A stretch of DNA of 64,000 nt from Faecalibacterium sp. I4-1-79 (GTDB taxonomy: Bacteria > Bacillota > Clostridia > Oscillospirales > Ruminococcaceae). The position numbers were made by a program, and so were the translations under genes. Position 1 is the stretch's first letter. Every line of letters begins with the position of its first letter. The notes beneath the pieces are model-generated. The model was not told the DNA's origin, searched no databases, and saw nothing but the letters and a program-made list of their open reading frames with translations. Positions 1 through 11,146 of the stretch are shown here, piece after piece. The stretch spans positions 1-64,000 of the forward strand of contig NZ_CP094467.1 of NCBI RefSeq assembly GCF_023347235.1, in the 5' to 3' direction.

Positions 1-1323
1 ATGGATTCTTTCAAGGACGTTTTAGAAGCGGCCCAGATGTACTGCAAGGCGCAGATGGCCGAGCCAACGTACAATCTCTATATCGACGGGTTGGAGCCCA
101 TCAGCTTTGAGGACTCCAGCCATATCACCCTGTCGGTGCGCAACGATTTTATCTGCAAGATCGTCACCGACCGGTACCTTGGCCTGCTCAAGGAGGCCTT
201 CAAGTCCGTGCTGGGCTTTGATGTGGACATCACCCTTGTGGTGCCCAGCACCCCGCCCCACGAAGTAGTGCTGGCCCAGCAGTACGAGGCAAACCCCGCC
301 TCCCCGCAGGGCAACTACGAATTCACCTTTGAAAACTTCATCAAGGGGCCGTCCAACCAGTTTGCGTTTGCTGCTGCGCAGGCTGTGGCGGCAAACCCCT
401 CCGGGGCGTATAACCCCCTGTTCATCTACGGTGGCTCCGGTCTGGGCAAGACCCATCTGCTGACCGCCATTCAGACCGAGATCAAACGCACCCACCCCGA
501 TTTCGTCATCATGTATGTCACCTGCGAGCAGTTCACCAACGAGCTGATCGCCGCCATCCGCGCCGGCAGCACCGAGGACTTCCGCATGAAGTACCGCGTG
601 GCAGATCTGCTGCTGGTGGACGATATCCAGTTCATCGCGGGCAAGGAGTCCACGCAGGAAGAATTCTTCCACACCTTCAACTCCCTGCACGACGCCCACA
701 AGCAGATCGTCATTGCTTCCGATCGCCCTGCCAAGGAGATCAAGAGCCTCGAAGAGCGTCTGCGCACCCGCTTTGAGTGGGGTCTGACCGCCGATGTGCA
801 GCCGCCGGATTTTGAGACCCGTGTTGCCATCGTGAAGCGCAAGGCAGAGCTGCTCCATCTGGACCTGCCCGAGGACGTGGCAGAGTTCATTGCCAACCAC
901 CTGAAAAACAACATCCGCCAGCTGGAGGGCGCGGTGAAAAAGCTGAACGCCTATTATATGCTGGAGGGCATCCAGCCGGTGATCAGCGTGGCGCAGAACG
1001 CCATCAAGGATATCCTCAACGAGACCCAGCCGGTACCGGTGACCATCGAAAAGATCATCGGCGAAGTGTCCCGCACCTTCAACGTGTCCCCTGCCGACAT
1101 CCGGGGCACCAAGCGCAACGCCAACGTGGCTTCTGCCCGGCGCGTTGCCATCTATATCCTGCGGGAAGTCACCGGCATGAGCATGGAGGAGATCGGGCGG
1201 GAATTCTCCGGCCGTGACCATTCCACCATCGTCTACTCCCTCAAGACCATGGAACGGGACATGAAGAACGACCAGCACCTGCGCGAGACCGTGAGCGATA
1301 TCATCAAGAACGTGAAGGCCTAA
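1..1323 (+). CDS. dnaA: Chromosomal replication initiator DnaA
   Basis: DnaA binds DnaA boxes at oriC, oligomerises with ATP and opens the duplex. The 440-residue length is normal for the family. The AAA+ domain has its Walker A motif GGSGLGKTH at about residues 144-152 and a Walker B region VDDIQF near residue 209. The C-terminal DNA-binding domain carries the signature GRDHSTIVYSL, the helix-turn-helix that reads the box. The window begins on its ATG, so the genome was evidently numbered from this gene and the upstream region is not visible. It is followed by a box-rich spacer and then dnaN, the classical bacterial order. Identification is secure. Confidence 0.98.
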   Translation: MDSFKDVLEAAQMYCKAQMAEPTYNLYIDGLEPISFEDSSHITLSVRNDFICKIVTDRYLGLLKEAFKSVLGFDVDITLVVPSTPPHEVVLAQQYEANPASPQGNYEFTFENFIKGPSNQFAFAAAQAVAANPSGAYNPLFIYGGSGLGKTHLLTAIQTEIKRTHPDFVIMYVTCEQFTNELIAAIRAGSTEDFRMKYRVADLLLVDDIQFIAGKESTQEEFFHTFNSLHDAHKQIVIASDRPAKEIKSLEERLRTRFEWGLTADVQPPDFETRVAIVKRKAELLHLDLPEDVAEFIANHLKNNIRQLEGAVKKLNAYYMLEGIQPVISVAQNAIKDILNETQPVPVTIEKIIGEVSRTFNVSPADIRGTKRNANVASARRVAIYILREVTGMSMEEIGREFSGRDHSTIVYSLKTMERDMKNDQHLRETVSDIIKNVKA

Positions 1324-1720
1324 ACCGGGGAAAACCGGGCAAAAGTCATACTCATTTCAGGGCGTGACCCCAAAATATGGGGAGAAACCGGAACAAAAAG
1401 GGGAAAATACGCCTATATCTTGTGGCAAAAAGGCGAAGCTTTCCACACTTTCCACTTAGTTTTCAACATTTAACATCAGTTCTTCACATCGGCTGTGGAA
1501 AGAATCACCGTTCCCCACCTTTCAACATTTCCTTCACGAGCCTTCCACAACCCGGTGGAAAGCCAAAGCCCCGCATCCCGGCAAGACATTTCCGGGTTTT
1601 CAACATCTTCCCCACCCCCTACTACGGTTACTACAACAAGTTCAATATATTACAGCCTTCCGGCAGCAGCCCAAAGGACAGATATCCCGCCGGAAGTGTG
1701 AAAAAAGGAGAGATACTGTT
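1324..1720. other. oriC: dnaA-dnaN spacer, probable oriC
   Basis: This 397-bp non-coding spacer is rich in DnaA-box-like nonamers. Seen are CTTTCCACA at 1439, TTTTCAACA at 1460 and 1597, the complement of CTTTCCACA at 1494, CTTTCAACA at 1519 and CCTTCCACA at 1541. An AT-richer stretch follows around 1630-1652. None matches TTATCCACA exactly and none is TTTTCCACA. The last bases, AAAAAGGAG at about 1702-1710, are the dnaN ribosome site. Location between dnaA and dnaN is the usual oriC position in Firmicutes; function is inferred. Confidence 0.7.
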
Positions 1721-2827
1721 TTGAACATCGTCTGCGATAAAACGCTGCTCAGTGCAGCCATCGACGGCGTTTCCAAAGCTGTCACCATGCGCTCGTCCAT
1801 CCCGGTGCTGGAGGGCATTCTGCTGAAGGCCGAAGGCTTTCAGCTCACCCTGACCGGCTACGATCTGGAAATGGGCATCGTGACCACCATCGAAGCCAAC
1901 ATCAAAGAACCCGGTGAGATCGTGCTGAATGCAAAACTGCTCAGCAGCATGATCAGCCGGATGCCGGCAGGTCAGATCAGCATCGTGGCTGCCGATAACG
2001 GCAAGACCACCATCCAGAGCGGCGTGGCACAGTTCGAGATCCAGTCCATGCCCGCCACCGATTTCCCGGATCTGCCCAACACCGGCGCAGAGCAGACCCT
2101 GACCATCAAGACCGGCGTGCTGCGGGACATGATCGAACGCACCTTGTACGCTGTCAGTCAGGACGAGAAAAAACCCGCCCACACCGGCGAGCTGTTCGAG
2201 ATCGAGCTGGACAAGCTGACCATGGTGGCGCTGGACGGCTACCGCCTTGCCATCGTGGAGCGCCCCATCACTGCCGTGAAGGATATCCGCATCATCGTGC
2301 CCAGCAAGACCATGACCGAGGTGTCCCACCTGCTGGCCAACGATGACGAGGAGGATGTGCACATCAGTGCAAACCGCCGCTATGTGGTGTTCACCACCGC
2401 CGGTTACACCATCATGAGCCGCCTGATCGAGGGCGAATTCCTGAATTACCGCAATGTTATCCCCGCCGGAAGCCGCACCCGGGTGACCATCGACACCAAG
2501 GACTTCATCTCCACCATCGAGCGCGCCTCTCTGATTATTACAGAGCGTTTAAAAAATCCCCTCCGCATCTCCTTTACAGAGGGTAAAGTTGTGGTGCGCT
2601 GCCAGACCAACCTCGGCCGCGTGGTGGACGAGTTCAGCGCCGCCTGCGAGGGCGACGAGGTAGAGATCGGCTTCAATAACCGCTATCTGCTGGATGCGCT
2701 GCGCAACGCCCGCACCGAGCAGGTGCGCATGGAGATCAGCGGCCCGTTGAGCCCGGTGAAGGTGCTGCCGGTGGAAGGCAACGACTTTTTGTATCTGGTA
2801 CTGCCGGTACGCTTTAAAAACGACTAA
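1721..2827 (+). CDS. dnaN: DNA polymerase III beta subunit (sliding clamp)
   Basis: This is the ring-shaped processivity clamp that tethers DNA polymerase III to DNA. The 368 residues fit the family, with three repeated clamp folds and a C-terminus ending in LPVRF, close to the conserved LPMR/LPVR end of beta clamps. The start is a TTG codon placed 10 bases after a strong AAAAAGGAG site; no ATG nearby gives a better start. It leads an apparent operon with the S4 protein gene (13 bp downstream) and recF. Confidence 0.97.
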   Translation: MNIVCDKTLLSAAIDGVSKAVTMRSSIPVLEGILLKAEGFQLTLTGYDLEMGIVTTIEANIKEPGEIVLNAKLLSSMISRMPAGQISIVAADNGKTTIQSGVAQFEIQSMPATDFPDLPNTGAEQTLTIKTGVLRDMIERTLYAVSQDEKKPAHTGELFEIELDKLTMVALDGYRLAIVERPITAVKDIRIIVPSKTMTEVSHLLANDDEEDVHISANRRYVVFTTAGYTIMSRLIEGEFLNYRNVIPAGSRTRVTIDTKDFISTIERASLIITERLKNPLRISFTEGKVVVRCQTNLGRVVDEFSAACEGDEVEIGFNNRYLLDALRNARTEQVRMEISGPLSPVKVLPVEGNDFLYLVLPVRFKND

Positions 2828-2839
2828 GGAGCGCGTTTT

Positions 2840-3055
2840 ATGCAGAAGATTCTTATTCATACCGAGTTTATCAAGCTGGATGCCCTGCTCAAATTTGCCG
2901 GCCTGTGCGAGACCGGCGGCGAAGCAAAAGAGCTGGTGCAGGGCGGTGCCGTAAAGGTGAACGGCGAGGTGTGCACCATGCGGGGCAAAAAGTGCCGCGC
3001 CGGGGACGTCATCGAGCTGGACGGGCAGAGCGTAGAGATCGGGCAGGGTCAGTAA
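2840..3055 (+). CDS. yaaA: S4-domain RNA-binding protein (YaaA type)
   Basis: A 71-residue protein made almost entirely of one S4 RNA-binding fold. The typical [28 protein letters not shown] and RAGDVIEL segments occupy residues 10-65. This small S4 gene is conserved between dnaN and recF across Firmicutes and is usually annotated as YaaA or as an RNA-binding S4 protein. Its exact role, probably in ribosome assembly, is not established. Its stop codon lies immediately before the recF ATG, so the two are translationally coupled. Confidence 0.93.
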   Translation: MQKILIHTEFIKLDALLKFAGLCETGGEAKELVQGGAVKVNGEVCTMRGKKCRAGDVIELDGQSVEIGQGQ

Positions 3056-4177
3056 ATGCGTCTGCTTTCGCTGGAAGTACAGAACTATCGCAATATTTGT
3101 GCGGCACGGCTGGAGCCCGGCCGGGAGCTTACCGTCATCTGCGGCAATAACGGCCAAGGTAAAACGAACCTTTTAGAGGCCATCTGGCTGCTGACCGGCG
3201 GCAAAAGCTTCCGGGGCGGCAAGGACGCCGAGCTTGTGCGCCGGGGAGAAGCATTTGCGGTGCTGGAAGCTGACACCCAGCGGGACCGGCCGGAAGGCTG
3301 TGAGCCCGCCGAGCCTGCCCACATCCGCATGACCGTGGGCACCCCGGAGGCCGCAAAGCCCGGCCGCTATGCGGCGGTGAACGGCGCAGCGCCCAAGCGG
3401 GCGGCGGCACTGGCGGGCAGCTTTCCGGCGGTGGTGTTCGACCCCGGCCACCTGAGCCTTGTCAAAGGGGCTCCGGAGGGGCGGCGCAAATTTCTGGACG
3501 CTGCGCTGTGCCAGCTGTACCCCGGGTATCTGGCCAGTTACCGCCGCTATGTACGGGTTTTGCAGCAAAAAAATGCGCTGCTGCGCCACTCTGCAACCGG
3601 GCAGGAGCGCCCCTATGCGGAAAAGCGCACCCTGCTGGAGGTACTCAACACCGAACTTGCCGCGCAGGGCGAAGCCTTGCAGCAGCGGCGGCGGGAGTAT
3701 CTGACACTGCTGGCTCCCTGCGCCTGCGCCAACTACGCAGAGCTTTCCCACGGGGCGGAGCGGATGAGCATCCGCTATGCCGCCCAGTTTGCGCCGGGCG
3801 GGCTTGCCGACCTGCTGCGTCAGCGGCAGGAGGAGGAGCTGCGTGCCGGGCAGAGCCTGTGCGGCATCCACCGCGAGGACTTGGAGCTGCTGCTGGACGA
3901 CCAGCCTGCCCGGGTGTATGCCAGTCAGGGACAGCAGCGCAGCGTGGTGCTGAGCCTGAAAATGGCGGAAGCCGCGGCGGCGGCGCAGATCACCGGGGAG
4001 CACCCGGTACTGCTGCTGGATGATGTGCTGAGCGAGCTGGACGAAGGGCGCAAGCAGTATCTGCTCACCTGCATGAAGGAAAAGCAGACCTTTGTGACCA
4101 GCTGCGATGACACGGACTTTTTAAAGACCGACGGCGAGGTGTACCGCATGGACGGCGGGGTGTTGAACCGGGTCTGA
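3056..4177 (+). CDS. recF: DNA replication and repair protein RecF
   Basis: RecF is an SMC-like ATPase that loads RecA at single-strand gaps together with RecO and RecR. The 373 residues include a Walker A motif GNNGQGKTN near residue 30 and the ABC-type signature and Walker B region LLLDDVLSELDEGR near residue 320. The ATG follows the S4 gene stop with no gap. GC content is high. It belongs to the dnaN operon. Confidence 0.96.
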   Translation: MRLLSLEVQNYRNICAARLEPGRELTVICGNNGQGKTNLLEAIWLLTGGKSFRGGKDAELVRRGEAFAVLEADTQRDRPEGCEPAEPAHIRMTVGTPEAAKPGRYAAVNGAAPKRAAALAGSFPAVVFDPGHLSLVKGAPEGRRKFLDAALCQLYPGYLASYRRYVRVLQQKNALLRHSATGQERPYAEKRTLLEVLNTELAAQGEALQQRRREYLTLLAPCACANYAELSHGAERMSIRYAAQFAPGGLADLLRQRQEEELRAGQSLCGIHREDLELLLDDQPARVYASQGQQRSVVLSLKMAEAAAAAQITGEHPVLLLDDVLSELDEGRKQYLLTCMKEKQTFVTSCDDTDFLKTDGEVYRMDGGVLNRV

Positions 4178-4266
4178 CAGTATGGAGAAATGTTGTAAGC
4201 GATACTGCATAAAAGCTGAATTTTCGTGGACTTTATGCAAACAAAAGACACGGGAGAAAATACAGT

Positions 4267-4524
4267 ATGTATATTCATCTGGGGCGGGACTATGTTCTGA
4301 ACGACCGTGATATCATTGGCATCTTTGATCTGGAGACCACCACCACCTCCCCCCGGGGGCGGGAGTTTTTGAACTACGCCCAGAAGAACGGGGCGGTGGT
4401 CAGCCTTTCGGACGAGCTGCCCCAGTGCTATGTACTGGCAGACGGAGGGCTGGTGGATGCGGTGTATCTTTCGGAGCTGTCCAGCGCCGCCATGCGCCGC
4501 AGAGCGCAAAAGATGGTGGAGTGA
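4267..4524 (+). CDS. remB: RemB-like DUF370 regulatory protein
   Basis: An 85-residue protein starting MYIHLGRDYVLNDRDIIGIFD, matching the DUF370/RemB family found between recF and gyrB in many Firmicutes. In Bacillus, RemA and RemB act on extracellular-matrix genes as DNA-binding regulators; a role here is not shown. The 89-bp gap after recF contains a hairpin (TGCATAAA paired with TTTATGCA, about 4206-4241). RBS GGGAGA precedes the ATG. Confidence 0.85.
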   Translation: MYIHLGRDYVLNDRDIIGIFDLETTTTSPRGREFLNYAQKNGAVVSLSDELPQCYVLADGGLVDAVYLSELSSAAMRRRAQKMVE

Positions 4525-4664
4525 AATTTGCGGAAAACGGGCGGAAGATCCACAGAAAAAAGAGGGATGGGAAAGCCCCGGAACCGCCCGGAAAGCCGCA
4601 CCGTGCCAGCCGGAACGCCCGCTGCGGGCAGCGCGTGAAAACACAACAAAACGGCGAGAAAAAA

Positions 4665-4701
4665 GTACACCATGGTGTACCGGTTCCCGCTTTGCTATAA
4701 T
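4665..4701 (+). promoter_or_regulatory. gyrB promoter with perfect 16-bp palindrome
   Basis: An extended -10 element TGC-TATAAT ends at 4701. Directly upstream, at 4665-4680 where the -35 region should be, lies the perfect palindrome GTACACCATGGTGTAC. The -35 hexamer itself is poor, so the palindrome looks like an operator. It is absent from the other promoters inspected here. Function is inferred from position. Confidence 0.55.
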
Positions 4702-4725
4702 TTGAAAAAACAAACGCAAAAATGA

Positions 4726-6738
<2,013 letters not shown>

Positions 6739-6753
6739 GACACGGAGGAACAA

Positions 6754-9336
6754 ATGGAAGAAGATTATGTGATGATACCGGGCAGCGGAACCAAAAAGAT
6801 CATCCGCGACGTCAAAAAGGAGATCGAAACGGCCTTCCTGGATTATTCCATGTCGGTCATCGTGTCCCGCGCCCTGCCCGATGTGCGGGACGGCTTGAAG
6901 CCTGTCCACCGCCGCATTCTGTACACCATGCATGAGCGCGGCAACGACCCCAGCCATGCATACCGCAAATCTGCCGATACCGTCGGTGCGGTGCTGGGCT
7001 CTTACCACCCCCACGGCGACGCATCGGTCTACGACGCCATGGTACGTCTGGCACAGGACTTCTCGCTGCGCTATCCGCTGGTGGATGGTCAGGGTAACTT
7101 TGGTTCTGTGGACGGCGACCCCCCGGCTGCTTACCGTTACACCGAGGCCCGCATGAGCCGCATGGCGGTGGAGATGCTGACCGATATCGAGAAGGACACC
7201 ATCGACTGGGACCCCAACTTTGACGAGACCAAAAAGGAGCCCAGCGTGCTGCCCTGCCGCTTCCCGAACCTGCTGGTCAACGGCAGTCAGGGCATCGCGG
7301 TCGGTATGGCCACCAACATCCCGCCCCACAACCTGAGCGAGGTCATTGACGGCTGCATCGCTTATATCGATGACCCGGACATCGACCTGCCCGGCCTGAT
7401 GGAACACATCAAGGGCCCGGACTTCCCCACCGCCGGCATCATCATGGGACGCAGCGGCATCCGCGCCGCCTACGCAACCGGCCGCGGCAAGATCACCCTG
7501 CGCGGACGCGCCACCATTGAGGAGACCAAAAACGGCCGCACCCAGATCGTCATTACGGAAATTCCCTATATGGTCAACAAGGCGCGTCTCATCGAGCACA
7601 TGGCAGACCTTGTCAAGGAAAAGCGCATCGAGGGTATCACCGGCCTGAACGATGAGACCAACCGCAAGGGTATGCGCATCGTGGTGGATATCCGCAAGGA
7701 CGCCAATGCACAGGTCATCCTGAACCAGCTGTACCAGTACACGCAGCTGCAGGATACCGTGGGCGTCATTATGCTGGCTATCGACCATAAGGTGCCCAAG
7801 GTGCTCACCCTGAAGCAGATGCTGCAGAAGTATGTGGAGTTTCAGGACGAGGTGGTGCGCCGCCGCACCCAGTACGACCTGAAAAAGGCCAAGGAGCGCG
7901 CCCACATTCTGGAAGGTCTGAAAAAGGCCACCGACATCGTGGACGAGCTGATCGCCACCATCCGCGCCTGCAAGGGCGGCATGGCAGAAGCTAAAGCTGC
8001 CATCATGGAGCAGTTCGGCTTTGACGACCCGCAGGCAGACGCCATCGTTAAATTGCAGCTGGGTCGTCTGGCTGGTCTGGAGATCTTGAAGATCGAGGAA
8101 GAGCTGGCAAGCCTGCAGGCCAAGATCGAGGACTGGGAAGCCATTCTGGCCGATGACGCCCGGGTGCTTGCCATCGTCAAGGACGAACTGCTGGAAATGA
8201 AGAAGCGCTTCGGCGACGAGCGCCGCACCGAGATCCAGTCCGTGACCGGCGAGGTGGATATCGAGGATCTGATCGCCGAGGAGCAGTGCGTCTACACCCT
8301 GACCGAGGCCGGTTATATCAAGCGTCAGCTCAAGGCCACCTATCAGGCACAGCGCCGTGGTGGACGCGGCATCTCCGGCATGACCCGCAAGGAAGAGGAC
8401 ATCGTGCAGGAGATGTTCGTAGGCTCCACCCACGACTATGTGCTCTTTGTCACTGACCGTGGCCGTCTGTTCCGCATCAAGGGCTACACCATCGCCGAGG
8501 GCAGCCGCACCAGCAAGGGCATGAACATTGTCAACCTACTGCAGCTGGCTGAGGGCGAAAAGGTCACCAATATGATCTGCCAGAGCAAGGACGCTGAGCA
8601 GTCGGGCGGCTATGTGACCATGGTCACCAAGCAGGGTCTGATCAAGCGCACCCCGCTGGAACAGTACGCCAACATCCGCAAGAGCGGCCTGATCGGCATT
8701 GCCCTGAACGAGGGCGATGCCTTGGCATGGACCCGCCTGACCTCCGGCCACGATATGCTCATCGTTGCCACCCGCAACGGTCAGGCCATCCGCTTCAACG
8801 AGGAGGATGCCCGCCCGATGGGCCGTAACGGCCACGGCGTGCGCGCCATCCGTCTGGCGGAGGGTGATGAAGTTGTCGGCGTGTGCATCTGCCGCGAGGG
8901 CGGCACGGTGCTGACCGTGACCGAGAACGGCAAGGGACGCCGCTCGGATATCGACACCTACCGCATCACTGCCCGCGGCGGCAAGGGCATCCGCAACTAC
9001 GATGTGAGCCGCGACAAGGTTGCCGCCGTGAAGATCGTGGACGATGTGGATGACGTGCTGCTGAGCAGTCAGGAGGGCATCATCATCCGTCTGCACGTCA
9101 ACGAGATCCCGCTGCAGAGCCGCTATGGCTCCGGCGTGCGGGTGATGCGTCTGGGCGAAAACGACAAGGTGATGGTGCTGGCACGCACCGACCACGACGA
9201 CGAAGCACAGACCGAGAAGATCGACGCTTCTGAGGCTGATGCCGAGCCCACCGCCGAGCAGCTGGCCGAGATGGAAGCCGCCGATGCTGCCGCCGCCACC
9301 GAAGCCCCGGAGGCAGACCCCGAGGAGAAGGAATGA
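6754..9336 (+). CDS. gyrA: DNA gyrase subunit A
   Basis: The breakage-reunion subunit of gyrase, 860 residues. The catalytic tyrosine lies in AAYRYTEAR at about residue 129. The gyrase-specific GyrA-box QRRGGRG sits near residue 535 at the start of the C-terminal beta-pinwheel. The C-terminus is an acidic, Ala/Glu-rich tail. In the quinolone-resistance region the sequence reads [10 protein letters not shown], so the position of E. coli Ser83 is Ala (residue 90 here) and the Asp87 equivalent is kept. RBS GGAGGA precedes the ATG. It ends the replication gene block. Confidence 0.97.
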   Translation: MEEDYVMIPGSGTKKIIRDVKKEIETAFLDYSMSVIVSRALPDVRDGLKPVHRRILYTMHERGNDPSHAYRKSADTVGAVLGSYHPHGDASVYDAMVRLAQDFSLRYPLVDGQGNFGSVDGDPPAAYRYTEARMSRMAVEMLTDIEKDTIDWDPNFDETKKEPSVLPCRFPNLLVNGSQGIAVGMATNIPPHNLSEVIDGCIAYIDDPDIDLPGLMEHIKGPDFPTAGIIMGRSGIRAAYATGRGKITLRGRATIEETKNGRTQIVITEIPYMVNKARLIEHMADLVKEKRIEGITGLNDETNRKGMRIVVDIRKDANAQVILNQLYQYTQLQDTVGVIMLAIDHKVPKVLTLKQMLQKYVEFQDEVVRRRTQYDLKKAKERAHILEGLKKATDIVDELIATIRACKGGMAEAKAAIMEQFGFDDPQADAIVKLQLGRLAGLEILKIEEELASLQAKIEDWEAILADDARVLAIVKDELLEMKKRFGDERRTEIQSVTGEVDIEDLIAEEQCVYTLTEAGYIKRQLKATYQAQRRGGRGISGMTRKEEDIVQEMFVGSTHDYVLFVTDRGRLFRIKGYTIAEGSRTSKGMNIVNLLQLAEGEKVTNMICQSKDAEQSGGYVTMVTKQGLIKRTPLEQYANIRKSGLIGIALNEGDALAWTRLTSGHDMLIVATRNGQAIRFNEEDARPMGRNGHGVRAIRLAEGDEVVGVCICREGGTVLTVTENGKGRRSDIDTYRITARGGKGIRNYDVSRDKVAAVKIVDDVDDVLLSSQEGIIIRLHVNEIPLQSRYGSGVRVMRLGENDKVMVLARTDHDDEAQTEKIDASEADAEPTAEQLAEMEAADAAAATEAPEADPEEKE

Positions 9337-9358
9337 TTGACCTACCGTCAGGTTTGTC

Positions 9359-9387
9359 TGGACTTCCCCTTGAAACTGTGCTAGAAT
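9359..9387 (+). promoter_or_regulatory. Promoter of the mntP riboswitch transcript
   Basis: TGGACT and TAGAAT are separated by exactly 17 bp just after gyrA, so transcription would begin a few bases before the conserved riboswitch core at 9409. The fit is 4/6 and 5/6 to the consensus. Confidence 0.55.
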
Positions 9388-9402
9388 AAACGAAATCACA
9401 AT

Positions 9403-9600
9403 ACCCGTGGGGGAGTAGCAGGCGCTTTGCAGAGCGCAGCAAGTCAACATAATGACCGCTTTCCGGTCTGGCTTGCTTTCATTTGCGAGACTCATGTGTT
9501 TTGGTGCGTGTTTGCTGCGCCCGTGCACATGGAGTGGATCTCAAAAAATCACCCGGTCCCGGACGTACAATGCGCCCGGGGCCGGGTTTTGTTTTGGTTT
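9403..9600 (+). promoter_or_regulatory. yybP-ykoY manganese riboswitch with terminator
   Basis: The leader contains the two conserved loops of the yybP-ykoY Mn2+ aptamer: GGGGGAGTAGC at 9409-9419 and GCGAGACTCATGTG at 9485-9498. These bracket an internal stem-loop region. At 9552-9595 an 11-bp GC-rich stem (CCCGGTCCCGG with CCGGGGCCGGG) followed by TTTTGTTTT forms an intrinsic terminator, the likely expression platform. The family binds Mn2+ and normally turns on export genes, in agreement with mntP directly downstream. Confidence 0.85.
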
Positions 9601-9632
9601 GGATCACGGTCAACAAACAGGAGGCAGACAGA

Positions 9633-10214
9633 ATGGAATGGAGTTTTGTGTTTTTTCTCAACAGCGTTTTGCTGGGCGTGGGGCTTGCGATGGATGCGTT
9701 TTCGGTGTCCATGGCAAACGGCCTGCACGACCCTAAAATGAACAAGGGCACCATGTGCAAAATTGCGGGCACTTTTGCCCTTTTTCAGGCTGCAATGCCC
9801 ATGATCGGCTGGGTGTGCGTGCATACCATCGTGGAGCTGTTCTCGTCCTTCGAGACTCTGATCCCGTGGATCGCGCTGGCGCTGCTGAGCTACATCGGCG
9901 GCAAGATGCTGGCAGACGGCATCCGCGGCGAGGAAGCCGAAGAAGCGGCAGAGCTCAGCGCCGGGGCGCTGTTCATGCAGGGTGTCGCCACCAGCATTGA
10001 TGCCCTCTCGGTGGGCTTCACCATCTCGGAGTACGGCTGGATGATGGCGCTTACCGCTGCCATCATCATTGCGGTGGTCACCTTCTTCCTCTGCATGGCG
10101 GGTCTGCGCATCGGCAAAAGATTTGGCACACAGCTTTCCGGCAAGGCCAATATCCTGGGCGGTGTCATCCTTATCGGCATCGGTCTGGAGATCTTCATCA
10201 CCGGGGTGTTCTGA
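9633..10214 (+). CDS. mntP: Manganese efflux pump MntP
   Basis: A 193-residue integral membrane protein of the MntP (DUF204) family that exports Mn2+. It shows about six hydrophobic segments and the family's acidic motif in the first helix, VGLAMDAFSVSMANG. A second copy of the motif lies in TSIDALSVGF of the fourth helix, reflecting the internal duplication of the fold. The ATG at 9633 lies nine bases after AGGAGG and begins directly before the first helix, better than any upstream in-frame start. Control by the preceding Mn2+ riboswitch agrees with the function. Confidence 0.93.
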   Translation: MEWSFVFFLNSVLLGVGLAMDAFSVSMANGLHDPKMNKGTMCKIAGTFALFQAAMPMIGWVCVHTIVELFSSFETLIPWIALALLSYIGGKMLADGIRGEEAEEAAELSAGALFMQGVATSIDALSVGFTISEYGWMMALTAAIIIAVVTFFLCMAGLRIGKRFGTQLSGKANILGGVILIGIGLEIFITGVF

Positions 10215-10220
10215 ATATCA

Positions 10221-10262
10221 AAAGCCCGGAGCGTCTGCGGATGCTCCGGGCTTTTGCTTTTG
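10221..10262 (+). terminator. Terminator of mntP
   Basis: The stem AAAGCCCGGAGC / GCTCCGGGCTTT, capped by a TCTGCGGA apex (UGCG tetraloop), is followed by TTTGCTTTT. Confidence 0.85.
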
Positions 10263-10266
10263 TTTT

Positions 10267-10415
10267 AACTCCCTCAGTCGCGGCGTGCGCCGCGACAGCT
10301 CCCTCGGAGAGGGAGCCTCTGGCGAAACCGGAAACTTCACGGTTTGACAGAAAAGTTTACCGTCATGCCAAAGGCCCCATCCCAGAGGGGGCTGTCGCCG
10401 TAGGCGACTGGGGGA
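10267..10415. repeat. Module B palindromic repeat
   Basis: A 149-bp element between the converging mntP and gntR genes. Its ends are CTCCCTCAGTCGC and the near inverse GCGACTGGGGGA. Inside are a GCGGCG/CGCCGC hairpin and the GAGGGAGCC-type stems seen in other module B copies. No coding potential is seen. Confidence 0.7.
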
Positions 10416-10450
10416 TTTTTTTCTCTTTGTTCCCCGTGGAACAATTTGGC

Positions 10451-11146
10451 TTATTTCACATTTTCCGGCTCAAAAAAGTCGGCGTATTCCTCGGTCAGCT
10501 TGCTGCCAAGGCGGCGGATACCGCCGTACAGATGCCGCTCCACCAGCGGCTCAAAGGCGGCAAGGTCGCACCGCTCGATGGCGTTCAGCAGGTTGCGGTG
10601 GTCTGCGATCACCTCGTCCAGCCCGCCGGTGGTCATGGTGTCCAGCATACGGAACCGGCTGTAATCGGCGTGGGCGTTCTGTAAGGTGCTCCACAGGTAC
10701 ATCTTGTCCATGGCGGCAAACCATGTCTCGTGCAGGCGGCAGTCCACCTCGTACAGCTTGTTATAGTCCGGGTTCTCGGCACGCGCCAGCGCTTCGTAGG
10801 CGTCCACCCGTGCGCGGATCTGCGCACGCTGCGCCGGGGTGGCGATGGGGGCAAAGTCCCGCAAAATGCGCCCCTCCACGGCGGTGCGCTCGTAGATCAG
10901 CTCGTCCACGATGCGCCGGTTCAGCCGGGTGACGGTGGTGCCCTTGTAGGGCACGATGCGCACCAGTCCGTTTTCCTGCAATTTTTGCAGCACCACCCGG
11001 ATCAGGGAGCGCGGCGCACCGAACCGGGCGCACAGCGGGTTCTCGCTCAGCGAAGAGCCGGGACGGATGGTCAGGTCGATGATCTCCCGCTCCAGCACGG
11101 TGTAAATTTCGGCATCAGTCTTGTATTGCTGTTCCATATCACTCAC
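10451..11146 (-). CDS. GntR/FadR-family transcriptional regulator
   Basis: A 231-residue regulator. Residues about 12-75 form the GntR winged helix-turn-helix (LTIRPGSSLSENPLCARFGAP, then ENGLVRIVPYKG). Residues about 85-215 form the all-helical FCD effector domain, with its metal-binding acid and histidines in DCRLHE, DHRNLL and ERHLYG. FCD regulators usually sense small carboxylates; the ligand cannot be told. Its start overlaps the end of the rluA-like gene by 8 bp, so it is the last gene of a nudix-rluA-gntR operon. Confidence 0.9.
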   Translation of the reverse strand: MSDMEQQYKTDAEIYTVLEREIIDLTIRPGSSLSENPLCARFGAPRSLIRVVLQKLQENGLVRIVPYKGTTVTRLNRRIVDELIYERTAVEGRILRDFAPIATPAQRAQIRARVDAYEALARAENPDYNKLYEVDCRLHETWFAAMDKMYLWSTLQNAHADYSRFRMLDTMTTGGLDEVIADHRNLLNAIERCDLAAFEPLVERHLYGGIRRLGSKLTEEYADFFEPENVK

